A DNA stretch of 64,000 nt from Plantibacter flavus (GCF_002024505.1 NZ_CP019402.1:1116001-1180000); one strand, 5' to 3'. Numbered from the stretch's first letter, positions 12,020 to 21,421 are shown. Made by a program: numbers and translations. Notes: generated by a model not told the origin, from the sequence alone.

Positions 12020-12635
12020 TGCGCGGGTGATCGGTGCGGTCACCCTTGCAACCCTGGCTCTCGGCTCACTCGCGGCCTGCACACCGATGGATGACGAGCC
12101 GGTGCCCGCTCCGACGGTCGTCTGGGCGTCTGCGGCGCCGCAGGGACCCCTCGAAGCGGACCCGTGGGTCGTGGCCGTCCGCGCCTCCCTGGAGGCGCAG
12201 GCGATCGCGATGAATCGCAACGACTTCTCGCTCTCCGAGCTCACCACCACCACCGGGTACGACCTGCGGTCCCGTCTGTACGGTGCCGCTCGCGACCGGG
12301 TGACGAACAGCGGCGGCACCGAGATCCTGCCCGGCCCGCTCCCGTTCGCTCCCGTGGAGGTGACGGGCGGACCGGACGAGGAGAACACGTCCGTTCGCGG
12401 CTGCGTCGCCGAGCGATGGGCGAGCGAGGCGGGAACCGCACCGGCTGCTCCGGGTGCGCGCGGCATCGAGTACCGGCTCGAGCAGGTGGACGGTGCCAGG
12501 ATCGTCACGTCGACGGTCAACCTCCCCGAGCTCGACTGCTCGAACGTCGAGCTCGCGGTGGCACTCTTCGATCCGCTGCCGGAGCCCTCGACGGTCGACG
12601 ATCCCGAACAGATCGTCCGCCCGACCCGCGATTGA
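12006..12635 (+). CDS. putative lipoprotein
   Basis: The 209-residue product has a short basic start (MRRVDAR), a hydrophobic stretch and a lipobox LGSLAAC, predicting lipidation of Cys25 and anchoring on the outer face of the membrane. The mature part has two further cysteines (GCVAE and LDCSN) that may form a disulfide. No family is recognised. It overlaps the end of the large WXG protein gene by 14 nt. A GTG at 12027 is a possible alternative start with GGAGGG upstream, but it would remove the basic residues expected of a signal peptide. A second lipoprotein gene sits at the other end of the same locus. Confidence 0.78.
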   Translation: MRRVDARVIGAVTLATLALGSLAACTPMDDEPVPAPTVVWASAAPQGPLEADPWVVAVRASLEAQAIAMNRNDFSLSELTTTTGYDLRSRLYGAARDRVTNSGGTEILPGPLPFAPVEVTGGPDEENTSVRGCVAERWASEAGTAPAAPGARGIEYRLEQVDGARIVTSTVNLPELDCSNVELAVALFDPLPEPSTVDDPEQIVRPTRD

Positions 12636-12730
12636 TCGCGAGCGGTGCCGCGTTCAGTCGCCCGCCCCGCTTCCGTCGCTAGGCTGATCGGGGTCGCGCC
12701 GAGCGACCCGCACCTCCAAGGGGATCCTGC

Positions 12731-15700
12731 ATGCGCATCAAGCTGACGTTGACCAGGCCGTCGGGCTCGTCCGCCGACATCGTCGTGACGACGGACGCGG
12801 CGGCGAGCATCGCGGAGGTCGCGTCGACCATCGCGCGCGTCGACCCGCAGGGGCCCGACTCCGCGAACGCCGACTTCACGCTGCACGCCCGCCTTCCCGG
12901 CTCGACCGAGACCCTCCCGCTCCCGCCGGAGGCCCCGATCGGCGAGGCGTGGGTCGGTTCGGGTGCCGTCATCGAGCTCGCCGACGCGGGCGTCTACTAC
13001 TCCGCGGCGCGCACCGGTCAGGCGCCGGCCGTCGCGGTGGTGCGGGTCCTCTCCGGCGATGACGCCGGCCGTGAGTTCACCCTGCCGGCCGGCAGCTGGA
13101 CCATCGGTCGCGAGGCGAGCTGCGACATCGTCCTCGACGATCCGCTCGTCTCGAAGCGGCACGCACGCCTCGAGGTCGGCGGCGAGATCGAACTCGTCGA
13201 CCTCGGCGCGGCCAACGGCATCGTCGTCGACGGTGGCATCGTGCCTCGACTCAAGGTCATCGAGCCGGAGCGCGTGCTCATCGGCGACACCGAGGTCGAG
13301 ATCGGGTTCGCCGGGACCGTCGGCCGTGCGGGCGTCGTCCCGAAGGCCGGGCCCGTGTACTTCAACCGGTCGCCGCGGGTCGAACAGCGCTACGCGGGGG
13401 AGACCTTCCCCGCCCCCGAGCCGCCGACCGAGCGTGAGAACCAGCCGTTCCCGCTCCTCGGCATGCTGACGCCGATGCTCCTCGGCGGCGCGATGTACTT
13501 CTTCACGAAGAACCCGCTGTCGCTCATCTTCATCGCCATGACGCCGCTCATGCTCATCGGCAACTACTTCACCGGTCGCGGGCGCAACAAGCGGAAGCTC
13601 AAGCAGCAGATCAAGATCTTCGACGAGCGGCTCGAGTCCCTCGGCAAGCAGCTCGCGGCCGAGCGGGAGATCGAGCACGACGTCCGCATGCGCGAGGCAC
13701 CGTCCACCTCGGAGGCGCTCAAGCACGCGCTCACGCGTGGGCCACTGCTGTGGACCAGGCGCCCCGAGCACTGGTCCTTCCTGAACCTCCGGCTCGGCGT
13801 CGGCACGATGCCGTCGAGGAACGAGGTCTCGGCGAAGGCCCGCGACAGTTTCCTGCCGGAGTTCCAGGAACGGCTCGAGAAGCTCAAAGACCAGTACGCG
13901 ACCGTCGCCGACGTCCCCATCATCGACAACCTCTACGACGCGGGCGCGCTCGGCATCGCCGGTTCACCGCAGACCGCCGGGGGAGCGGTGAACGGCATCC
14001 TCGTGCAGCTCACCGCCCTCCACTCGCCGGCCGAGGTCGTCGTCTCGGCGATCGTCTCGCCCGCGTGGTCGAACGCCCTCTCCTGGGTCAAGTGGCTCCC
14101 GCACGCGTCGTCGCCGAACAGCCCGCTCGACGTCGGCCACCTCGCCGACAGCGTGTCGAGCGGCAACCTGCTCCTGGCAGCGATCGAGGAACTCGTCCAG
14201 ACCCGCCTGCAGGCGGCCAGGGCCGGCGACGCCCGACGCGGAGCCATCTCCGAGAAGCAGGCCGCCCAGGAGCGCGGCGCCGAGATCGGGACCAAGAGCT
14301 CCAACGACACCGGCACGAAGTCCCCGATCCCCGCGATCGTCCTGCTCATCTCCGACGACGTCGGCGTCGACCGCGCACGCCTCGTCCAGCTCGCCGAGAT
14401 CGCGGCGGACGCGGGCGTCTTCCCGATCTGGATCGCCGACGACGTCGTCTCGCTGCCGGCCGCCTGCCGCACCTTCCTGCAGGTCCCGGAGGCCGGCGCC
14501 GGCGTCGACGCACCGGCGACGGTCGGCATGGTCCGCCTCGGCTACTCCGTCGACGACGCCCGCCCGGAGTTCGTCGACCCCGTGACGGCCCTCGACTACG
14601 CCAGGCGCATGGCGTCCGTGATCGACGCCGGTGCCCTCGTCGAGGACTCGAGCGACCTCCCGCGGTCGGTGTCGATGGTGACGCTGCTCGGGCCGGAGCT
14701 CACGACCTCGAGCGACGCCGTGGTCGACCGCTGGCGGCAGAACTCCTCGATCCACGACCGCACGCCCGGGCTCCCGCCGAAGCCCCGCCGGGCGGGCCAG
14801 CTGCGCGCGACCGTCGGATCGGGCGGTGTCGACGCCATGCACCTCGACCTCCGATCCCAGGGCCCGCACGCCCTCGTCGGCGGGACGACGGGTGCCGGTA
14901 AGAGCGAGTTCCTACAGGCCTGGGTGCTCGGGATGGCGGCCGAGTACAGCCCCGACCGCGTCTCGTTCCTCTTCGTCGACTACAAGGGCGGCTCGGCCTT
15001 CGCGGACTGCGTGACGCTCCCGCACTGCGTCGGACTCGTCACCGACCTCAGCCCGCACCTCGTCCGGCGGGCGCTCACGAGCCTCCGCGCCGAGCTGCAC
15101 TTCCGCGAGCACCTGCTCAACCGGAAGAAGGCCAAGGACCTCCTCGAGCTCGAGAAGCGCGGCGACCCGGATTCGCCGCCCGCCCTCGTCCTCGTCATCG
15201 ACGAGTTCGCGGCGCTCGTCGGCGAGGTCCCGGAGTTCGTCGACGGCGTCGTCGACATCGCCCAGCGCGGTCGCTCGCTCGGGATCCACCTCATCATGGC
15301 GACCCAGCGACCCGCCGGTGTCATCAAGGACAACCTGCGCGCCAACACCAACCTCCGCGTCGCGCTGCGCATGGCCGACGAGTCCGACAGCCAGGACGTG
15401 GTCGGCGTCAAGGACGCGGCGCACTTCGACCCGGGCGTGCCTGGGCGTGGCATCGCGAAGACCGGCCCCGGCCGCCTGAGCATCTTCCAGTCGGGCTACG
15501 CGGGCGGTTGGACGAGCGACGAGCCCAAGCGCTCCGACATCGAGGTCCGTGAGCTCCGGTTCGGCGGCGAGACGCGTTGGGAGGAGCCCCGCGCGGCCGA
15601 CGCCGAGGAGGAGCGCGACCTCGGCCCCACCGACCAGCAGCGGCTCGTCGCGAGCATCATCGCCGCAGCCGACCGTGCGTCCATCCCGGCGCCGCGACGA

Positions 15701-17251
15701 CCCTGGCTCGACGAGCTGGCACCCGTCTACGATCTCAGCAAGCTCCGTCAGCGGTCCGACGCCGAACTCCTCATCGGTGTCGCCGACCTCCCGGACTCGC
15801 AGGAGCAGCGTCCGGTCTACTTCCGGCCGGACGTCGACGGCCACATCGCCGTGTTCGGCACCGGTGGCTCGGGCAAGAGCACCGTCCTGCGGACCCTCGC
15901 GACGGCGGCCGGCATCACGCCGCGTGGCGGTCCGGTCGAGGTGTACGGCCTCGACTTCGGCGCGGGCAGCCTCCGCATGCTCGAGGCCTTGCCGCACGTC
16001 GGATCGATCATCCCCGGCGACGACCAGGAGCGCGTCATCCGACTGCTCCGCCGGATCAAGGAGATCGTCGACGAGCGCAGCGTCCGGTACGCCGAGGCGA
16101 ACGCGTCCTCCATCACCGACTACCGCCGCGTCTCGGGTCGCAACGACGAGCGCCGCATCCTCCTGCTCGTCGACGGCTTCCAGTCCTTCCGGCAGGAGTA
16201 CGAGACGACGCTCGGCCTGTCCTCCTGGTACACGCTGTTCCAGCAGCTCATCACCGACGGCCGGCAGCTCGGCGTGAACATCGCGTTCTCGGCCGACCGC
16301 CCGGGCTCCGTCCCGACGAACATCAGTTCCGGTGTGCAGCGGCGTGTGGTGCTGCGCCTCGCGGACGAGACCGGCTACCAGCTCCTCGGGGTGCCGAAGG
16401 ACATCCTCGGCCCCGAGTCGCCCGCCGGCCGGGCGATCGTCGACGGACTCGAGGTCCAGGTCGCGATCCTCGGTGGTTCGCCGGTGCTGTCGGACCAGTC
16501 GGTCGCGACGGTCCGGCTCGCGGAGGCCATGTCCCGCGCGGGAGCCACGATCACGGCCCCGCCGATCGGCGCACTGCCGAAGGAGATCGAGGCGCGCGAG
16601 CTGCCTGAGCGCGTCGGCGACCGCCCCGTACTCGGCATCGGCGACGCCGACCTCGCACCGATCGGCTTCGACCCGACCGGCGCGTTCCTCGTCGGCGGCC
16701 CTCCCGGCAGCGGTCGGACGAACGCCGTCGCATCCCTGGTCGGCGCCATGCGACGCTTCGATCCGGCGACGCGCTTCGTCTATTTCGGCTCCAAGCGCTC
16801 GGAACTGCTGCGGGAGCTTCGCTTCGACGAGTCGGCCGTCACCCCGGAGACGATCGCCGAGCAGGCGAAGGCGCTGTCCGCGGCGATCGCGGCCGAGACG
16901 GTGACCGGCCGGACGGTCGTCGTCATCGAGACGCTGTCGGACTACCTCAACGGCATCGCCGACCCACCGCTGGTGGAGCTCATCAAGGCCATCAAGCGCA
17001 GCGACCATCTCGTGATCGCCGAGAACGAGGTGTCGGGATGGTCGTCGTCCTGGCCGCTCATGGGTGAGATCAAGAGCGCCAGGCGGGGCATCCTGCTGCA
17101 GCCGGAGCAGATGGAGGGCGATCTCGTCCTCCGGACGACCTTCCCCCGGCTCGCACGCAAGGACTTCCCGCAGGGGCGCGGAATGTACGCGAACCGCGGT
17201 GCGCTGTCGCGCGTGCAGCTGCCGATCGCGCCCGAGTTCCGCGTCGCCTGA
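12731..17251 (+). CDS. FHA-FtsK/SpoIIIE ATPase, EssC/EccC-like T7SS motor
   Basis: The 1506-residue protein has the architecture of the type VII secretion motor. It has an N-terminal region of about 90 residues that could be a ubiquitin-like fold, and an FHA domain (about 97-190, with GREASC, SKRH and AANG). Two transmembrane helices (about 240-280) are followed by three FtsK/SpoIIIE ATPase modules. Module 1 is intact: GTTGAGKS with Lys724 and Walker B VIDEF (Asp824, Glu825). Module 2 keeps Walker A (GTGGSGKS, Lys1049), but its Walker B has DG instead of DE. Module 3 has Arg1329 in place of the Walker A lysine (GSGRT). A single active first module fits EssC/EccC biology. The N-terminal FHA domain is more like EssC of Firmicutes than mycobacterial EccC. 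A -10-like TAGGCT lies at 12682-12687, and AAGGGG precedes the ATG. Confidence 0.9.
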   Translation: MRIKLTLTRPSGSSADIVVTTDAAASIAEVASTIARVDPQGPDSANADFTLHARLPGSTETLPLPPEAPIGEAWVGSGAVIELADAGVYYSAARTGQAPAVAVVRVLSGDDAGREFTLPAGSWTIGREASCDIVLDDPLVSKRHARLEVGGEIELVDLGAANGIVVDGGIVPRLKVIEPERVLIGDTEVEIGFAGTVGRAGVVPKAGPVYFNRSPRVEQRYAGETFPAPEPPTERENQPFPLLGMLTPMLLGGAMYFFTKNPLSLIFIAMTPLMLIGNYFTGRGRNKRKLKQQIKIFDERLESLGKQLAAEREIEHDVRMREAPSTSEALKHALTRGPLLWTRRPEHWSFLNLRLGVGTMPSRNEVSAKARDSFLPEFQERLEKLKDQYATVADVPIIDNLYDAGALGIAGSPQTAGGAVNGILVQLTALHSPAEVVVSAIVSPAWSNALSWVKWLPHASSPNSPLDVGHLADSVSSGNLLLAAIEELVQTRLQAARAGDARRGAISEKQAAQERGAEIGTKSSNDTGTKSPIPAIVLLISDDVGVDRARLVQLAEIAADAGVFPIWIADDVVSLPAACRTFLQVPEAGAGVDAPATVGMVRLGYSVDDARPEFVDPVTALDYARRMASVIDAGALVEDSSDLPRSVSMVTLLGPELTTSSDAVVDRWRQNSSIHDRTPGLPPKPRRAGQLRATVGSGGVDAMHLDLRSQGPHALVGGTTGAGKSEFLQAWVLGMAAEYSPDRVSFLFVDYKGGSAFADCVTLPHCVGLVTDLSPHLVRRALTSLRAELHFREHLLNRKKAKDLLELEKRGDPDSPPALVLVIDEFAALVGEVPEFVDGVVDIAQRGRSLGIHLIMATQRPAGVIKDNLRANTNLRVALRMADESDSQDVVGVKDAAHFDPGVPGRGIAKTGPGRLSIFQSGYAGGWTSDEPKRSDIEVRELRFGGETRWEEPRAADAEEERDLGPTDQQRLVASIIAAADRASIPAPRRPWLDELAPVYDLSKLRQRSDAELLIGVADLPDSQEQRPVYFRPDVDGHIAVFGTGGSGKSTVLRTLATAAGITPRGGPVEVYGLDFGAGSLRMLEALPHVGSIIPGDDQERVIRLLRRIKEIVDERSVRYAEANASSITDYRRVSGRNDERRILLLVDGFQSFRQEYETTLGLSSWYTLFQQLITDGRQLGVNIAFSADRPGSVPTNISSGVQRRVVLRLADETGYQLLGVPKDILGPESPAGRAIVDGLEVQVAILGGSPVLSDQSVATVRLAEAMSRAGATITAPPIGALPKEIEARELPERVGDRPVLGIGDADLAPIGFDPTGAFLVGGPPGSGRTNAVASLVGAMRRFDPATRFVYFGSKRSELLRELRFDESAVTPETIAEQAKALSAAIAAETVTGRTVVVIETLSDYLNGIADPPLVELIKAIKRSDHLVIAENEVSGWSSSWPLMGEIKSARRGILLQPEQMEGDLVLRTTFPRLARKDFPQGRGMYANRGALSRVQLPIAPEFRVA

Positions 17252-17278
17252 GCGGCGTCGTCCCCGGATGGGGACTGC

Positions 17279-17324
17279 ATGGGGAGTGCTCCCCATGTGC
17301 TCCCGCGAGGCGTTGTGGTTACAT
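17279..17324 (+). promoter_or_regulatory. palindromic operator plus -10, copy 2
   Basis: The palindrome ATGGGGAGTGCTCCCCAT (17279-17296) is identical to copy 1. It is followed, again with 24 nt between its last C and the hexamer, by TTACAT (17319-17324). The start codon of the WXG100 gene is 77 nt downstream of the palindrome. No consensus -35 is visible. Confidence 0.7.
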
Positions 17325-17372
17325 GATGAAGGCACCGACGGTGCCGGTGACCACAACGAAGGAGCAAGACTC

Positions 17373-17669
17373 ATGGCCAACATCAACGTCAACTACAGCG
17401 AGATCAAGCAGGCCGCCGTCAACCTGACGACGGGTAAGGGCGAGGTCGAGACCACGCTCAACCGCCTCCAGACCCTCATCAACAACCTCGTGTCCTCCGG
17501 GTTCCAGACCGACACCGCGTCCGGCACCTTCAACGAGACCTACACGGCCTTCACGCAGAGCGCGACGGTCACGATCCAGCACCTCGACAAGCTGTCGGGC
17601 TACCTCAACAACGCTGTGACCACGCTCGAGCAGACCGACGCAGCGCTCGCTGCCGGCGCCGGCCAGTAG
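17373..17669 (+). CDS. WXG100-family T7SS protein (ESAT-6-like)
   Basis: The 98-residue protein is a two-helix WXG100-type protein. One amphipathic helix (about residues 6-38) and a second (about 50-92) are linked by a turn, LVSSGFQTDTASG. The classic Trp of the WXG turn is not present; SGF takes its place, a variation found in some actinobacterial members. It probably dimerises and is exported by, or primes, the FtsK-type ATPase encoded just upstream. It has a strong ribosome site (GAAGGAG) and its own promoter with the shared palindrome. A strong terminator follows, so this gene can be made in excess as an independent unit. Confidence 0.88.
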   Translation: MANINVNYSEIKQAAVNLTTGKGEVETTLNRLQTLINNLVSSGFQTDTASGTFNETYTAFTQSATVTIQHLDKLSGYLNNAVTTLEQTDAALAAGAGQ

Positions 17670-17691
17670 TCACCACCGTCGGCTTCGCTCT

Positions 17692-17734
17692 GCGCGCCCT
17701 CCCGACCACGTGTCGGTGAGGGCGCGCGGTTTTT
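17692..17734 (+). terminator. intrinsic terminator with T-run after the WXG100 gene
   Basis: GCGCGCCCTC (17692-17701) pairs with GAGGGCGCGC (17718-17727). An inner CCGAC/GTCGG stem is stacked below the loop, and the hairpin is followed by GGTTTTT. This is the most canonical terminator in the window. Confidence 0.92.
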
Positions 17735-17791
17735 CCGGCGAAGGCGACCCACGGCGACAGCGAGGCAGCATCACCCGACGAGGAGCGAGCA

Positions 17792-18286
17792 GTGTACGGC
17801 GACACCCAACAGATCCGCCTCCGCGCGACGGAGCTCCGAACCCTCGCGACCGAGGTCCGTGGCCGTGCCGGAGACCTCCGCTCGGCGGCCGAGCTCGCGT
17901 GGACCTCCACCGCGGCGGAGACCTTCATCGAGCAGCTCGGCACCCGGGCGGTCTCGCTCGAGAACTCGGCGACGCAGCTCGACGACGCCGCTGACAAACT
18001 CGACGCGCACGCGACCGCCGTCGAACACGTGAAGCAGCTCATCGAGGACGCCGCGCGCTGGGTGGGCGACCGCTGGAACGACGCGGTGAACCTCGTCTCC
18101 GGTGCGGTCGAGACCGTGAAGGACGGTGCCGCGAAGGTGTTCGAGTTCTTCGGCCAGGAGGTTCCGGACTTCCTCGTGCACCAGGCCAAGGACATCGTCG
18201 CCTCCACGCCATCGCTGCCGACCCCCGGTGACCGCAGCTGGTTGGACCTTGCAGACCTCTACCGCAGCCGAGGATGGACCCCCTGA
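17792..18286 (+). CDS. WXG100-like helical T7SS-associated protein
   Basis: The 164-residue protein has an ESAT-6/PE-like helical hairpin in its first 100 residues, with a tryptophan in the turn (LAWTSTAAETF) where WXG proteins carry their motif. A C-terminal part of about 60 residues follows, including a short hydrophobic segment. It has no signal peptide. The start is GTG with AGGAGCG upstream. Its stop overlaps the next start codon, so it is translated with the following three genes. It is probably a secreted or apparatus-associated partner of the lipase-fold protein downstream; a chaperone role is also possible. Confidence 0.78.
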   Translation: MYGDTQQIRLRATELRTLATEVRGRAGDLRSAAELAWTSTAAETFIEQLGTRAVSLENSATQLDDAADKLDAHATAVEHVKQLIEDAARWVGDRWNDAVNLVSGAVETVKDGAAKVFEFFGQEVPDFLVHQAKDIVASTPSLPTPGDRSWLDLADLYRSRGWTP

Positions 18287-19230
18287 TGCCCATGACCCGT
18301 ACCCGCCCGGCTCCGGCCGCGGCGGCCTTCCTGCTGACCGCCGACGAACTCCACGTCCTGGAGCACCGCACCCCGCACATCGTGCTGCCACCCGCCTTCC
18401 ACAGCGAATGGGGTTCGGAGGTGTCGTCCGCCGACGTCCGTGAGCGCGAGCAGCGAGCCGTCGCGCGGCTCCGGGAGCGGCGACTCCTCGCCCGCGGCGA
18501 CGACAGCCTCCCGGACGACCTCACCGCCGACGTCGATCCCGATTTCGCCGCCTTCCTGTCGATGCCGCAGTTCGCGACGGCGGCCGTCGACGCCTCCTGC
18601 TGGACCCTCGACCGGACCGCGATCCAGTCCGTCTCCGTGATCGGCGCGCACGCCCTGGCGCTGTTGCGGACGCAGCGGGTCGACCACTCGGACGCGTCCG
18701 TCGTCGAGCACGGCACGGCCGCGCGCGACGAGGACGCCGTCGAGATCCGCGCCTTCGACACCGCCGGGCTGGCCCAGCAACTCCTGCGGCCCCTCTCCGC
18801 GCTCCACGACGTCCCGGATGTGCGGGGTCGTTCGACCGACGTGGTCGTCCTCCCGCTCGCGGACGCCGAGGCGCTCGTCCTCGCGCTCCGCCAGGACCGA
18901 CCGGACGTCGTCGGCGCGGTCGTCGAACAGCTCCACAGCCCGGAGGCCGCTGTGCTCCTCGGCGGTGTCGCGCGGCGGATCGACGGCGGCTTCCGGCTCG
19001 ATGCGCTCTCCCGGAGCGGGGAGCCCATGAGACGGTGGACGGACACCTGGCTCCGCGGTGCCGACGGCTGGGTCGCCGTGTCGGTCGACACGCCGGACGT
19101 CGAAGCGGCGGGTATGGACCCGACCACCGTCGCCGAGGGGACCCGGGTCTCGATCCGGGCCGTCCGTCGCGCGGACATCGTCGCCGAGGTGTTGGCGATC
19201 GCCGCGACCATCCAGGGAGCACGCGCATGA
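18286..19230 (+). CDS. EspG-like ESX secretion-associated protein (tentative)
   Basis: The 314-residue soluble protein begins FLLTADELHVLEHR followed by LPPAF, an opening that resembles the EspG family. Those proteins are cytoplasmic chaperones that bind PE-PPE-type substrates of ESX systems. The remainder is an alpha/beta mixture without catalytic motifs. There is no signal peptide or membrane segment. It is coupled to both neighbours (TGATG upstream, ATGA downstream), and it lies between a helical-hairpin protein and a probable secreted hydrolase, the place expected of a substrate chaperone. The resemblance is weak enough that a profile search is needed to confirm it. Confidence 0.6.
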   Translation: MPMTRTRPAPAAAAFLLTADELHVLEHRTPHIVLPPAFHSEWGSEVSSADVREREQRAVARLRERRLLARGDDSLPDDLTADVDPDFAAFLSMPQFATAAVDASCWTLDRTAIQSVSVIGAHALALLRTQRVDHSDASVVEHGTAARDEDAVEIRAFDTAGLAQQLLRPLSALHDVPDVRGRSTDVVVLPLADAEALVLALRQDRPDVVGAVVEQLHSPEAAVLLGGVARRIDGGFRLDALSRSGEPMRRWTDTWLRGADGWVAVSVDTPDVEAAGMDPTTVAEGTRVSIRAVRRADIVAEVLAIAATIQGARA

Positions 19231-20873
19231 GCGGGATCACGGTCTCCGGCGGTACTGGAGGCGTCGGCGCGAAGCTCGACGACATGCGGCTGCAGGCACG
19301 ACAGCTGTCCACGCTGTCGACCGAGCTGATCGGGCGCTCGGGAACCGCGGCCGCGAAGGCGGTCGACGGCGACCTCCTCGAGTCGATCATCCTGTCACCG
19401 GTCACCGGGGCCGCCGCGGAAGGCGCCATCGTCCTCGCCTCCGGTTCCCTCCTCCTCGTGGCGACCGAGACCGGCGTCTCCGCCGTCTTCCTCGAGGGCG
19501 CCGTCGTCGCCTACGAGACCGCCGACCAGCTGATCGCCGCAGCGACGGTCGCCCTCCACAACGGTGTCGCCTTCGTCGTCGGCGTCCTGGCGGTGCCGGT
19601 CGGCGTCGTCGTCGCGGCGGGCGCCGCAGTGGTCGGCGGGGCGTGGATGCTCGGCGTCGCCGGTGGCAACGTGGTCCTGGAGGGCGTGGAGTCGCTGGTC
19701 GACGGCGCGCAGCAGACCATGGACCAGATCGGCGACAACCCCTGGCTGCTGCTCTCGCCGGCCGGTGTAGCCGGACTCTTCGCGACCAACTCGATCTCGG
19801 CGTACTCACCGCAGGACGTGATCGACCGTACGGCCAAGACCTACTCGGAGGCGCTCGAGAACCTCCAGGAACTGGCGGCGCTCGGGAACACCGTGCTCGG
19901 CGAGAACGCCTGGCTCGTCGACGTCCTCACGGACGGGGCACCCGGCCTGCTGACCGGTCTCGCGTTCGTCGGCAACGTGATCCCCGGGTTCAACGTGCTG
20001 ATGACCGCGTTCACCGGGCAGGTCTGGCCACCGCTCACCTACGAGCAGGCGGTGGCGGCGATCGCGGGCGGCGGGAACCGGTTCGGGCTCTTCGAGGACG
20101 GCTCCGCCAGCCTGTCGGTCGGACACGATGGAAGCCCCCGGGGGATCCCGGTCCTGCACGGAGACGTCCGCGGCATCGGTGACCTCATGGGAGGGTCCAG
20201 CGCCATCGACAGCATCGGCGGCGAGGAGTTCAGCGACATCAGGATCGTCGAGACGGCCGGCCCACCCAAGTCGTTCATCGTCCAGATCCCGAGCACGATG
20301 GTCTGGAACCCCGACGCCGGGTCGGCTGCGAACGACTCGACATCCGACGTCGTCGCGATGCAAGGTGAGCAGACCGCGCTGGCGGCGGCGGTCCTCGATG
20401 CGATGCGCGCCCAGGGCATCTCGCCGACCGATCCGGTCATGCTCGAGGGCTTCAGTCTCGGGGGCATCACGGCCGGCCTGATCGCTTCCGACCCGTCTGT
20501 GCCGTTCAACATCACCCATGTCGTCACAGCGGGTTCGCCCATCGCGCGCTACGACATCCCCGACGACGTCGAGGTGCTGTCGCTCGAGTTCGAGGAGGAC
20601 CCGGTCGCGCGCCTGGACGGCCGTGAGAACCCGGACAGCGCCAACTGGACGTCTGTCCAGGGTGACGCCCCCCGGCTCGTCGATCCGGAGAGCGGCGAAC
20701 TGGAACCGCACGAGCCGGGCATCGCGTCGTCGCACAGCTCGCGCCGGTACGAGCAGTTCGCCGACGAGGTCAGCCGCGCCGGTGATCCGAGTGTCGACGC
20801 GTTCCTCGATTCTGCGGGAGGATTCTTCAGCGGCGAACAGACCGTTGTGGACTATCACGGAAGGCGGAACTGA
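19227..20873 (+). CDS. probable T7SS substrate with alpha/beta-hydrolase (lipase-like) domain
   Basis: The 548-residue protein has an N-terminal helical segment carrying a YxxxD motif (YETAD, Tyr96-Asp100), which serves as an export signal in many ESX substrates. Hydrophobic helical segments follow to about residue 175. The C-terminal part (about 300-520) looks like an alpha/beta hydrolase. It has nucleophile elbow GFSLGG with Ser410, a candidate acid Asp458 (EEDPVARLD) and a candidate base His503 (SSHSS), in the right order and spacing. This is the pattern of PE-PPE-domain lipases or esterases. It has no Sec signal. The start overlaps the preceding stop (ATGA), and the stop overlaps the following lipoprotein start. 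Confidence 0.75.
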   Translation: MSGITVSGGTGGVGAKLDDMRLQARQLSTLSTELIGRSGTAAAKAVDGDLLESIILSPVTGAAAEGAIVLASGSLLLVATETGVSAVFLEGAVVAYETADQLIAAATVALHNGVAFVVGVLAVPVGVVVAAGAAVVGGAWMLGVAGGNVVLEGVESLVDGAQQTMDQIGDNPWLLLSPAGVAGLFATNSISAYSPQDVIDRTAKTYSEALENLQELAALGNTVLGENAWLVDVLTDGAPGLLTGLAFVGNVIPGFNVLMTAFTGQVWPPLTYEQAVAAIAGGGNRFGLFEDGSASLSVGHDGSPRGIPVLHGDVRGIGDLMGGSSAIDSIGGEEFSDIRIVETAGPPKSFIVQIPSTMVWNPDAGSAANDSTSDVVAMQGEQTALAAAVLDAMRAQGISPTDPVMLEGFSLGGITAGLIASDPSVPFNITHVVTAGSPIARYDIPDDVEVLSLEFEEDPVARLDGRENPDSANWTSVQGDAPRLVDPESGELEPHEPGIASSHSSRRYEQFADEVSRAGDPSVDAFLDSAGGFFSGEQTVVDYHGRRN

Positions 20874-21421
20874 TGCATCGGATCCTCAGTGTCGTGGTCG
20901 TCTCCGTCGTGCTGACCGGCCTGCTCGCCGGTTGTGCGCTGCTGCCCGGCGCCCGGCGGCCCGCGTCGACCGGGGCGCCCGGGCCTTCGTCCGAACAGGC
21001 GCGATCGACCGATGAGGCGATCGCGGCCATCGAGGAGGTGACGGGTGTGGCGGCGCGGATCTCGCCGGCCAACGACGGTTCCACGCGCTATCTCGCGGTC
21101 AACCTCGAGTTGGATGAGACCTACGATGCCGGTGTCGTCCCCGAGCGGCGTGCGAACCGCGACGCGGCGCTGCTCGACTTCGTCCTCGCCCAGGTCTGGT
21201 CGCAGACCGAGGACGCCCCGGAGCGCTTCGTGACGCTCAGGGTCAACGGTGCCGGTCGCGACACGGCGTGGGTGACGGACACCCTGACGACGCTCGGCGT
21301 CGCGACGATCCCCTACGGCGGCGACGTCGTCTCCTTGCGTGGTGTCGATCTCGACGACCGATACGGCACCTGGCCCGGCGAAGTCCCAGCGCTTCCGGAC
21401 GACCTGGCAGGAGAGGGATGA
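20873..21421 (+). CDS. putative lipoprotein
   Basis: The 182-residue product has a signal sequence (MHRILSVVVVSVVLTGL) and lipobox LLAGC, predicting a lipid-anchored protein on the outer face of the membrane. The mature part is small, acidic and without recognised motifs. It starts inside the stop codon of the lipase-like gene (TGATG) and ends inside the start of the phosphatase gene, so it belongs to the same transcript. A role as immunity partner of the hydrolase is possible from position alone, but nothing in its sequence shows it. Confidence 0.78.
   Translation: MHRILSVVVVSVVLTGLLAGCALLPGARRPASTGAPGPSSEQARSTDEAIAAIEEVTGVAARISPANDGSTRYLAVNLELDETYDAGVVPERRANRDAALLDFVLAQVWSQTEDAPERFVTLRVNGAGRDTAWVTDTLTTLGVATIPYGGDVVSLRGVDLDDRYGTWPGEVPALPDDLAGEG

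Noticed and set aside
14912..17392. Minus-strand open frame of over 800 codons opposite the FtsK-type ATPase gene
   Set aside because: It is an antisense shadow with no recognisable protein features, while the + strand has a complete multi-domain ATPase.
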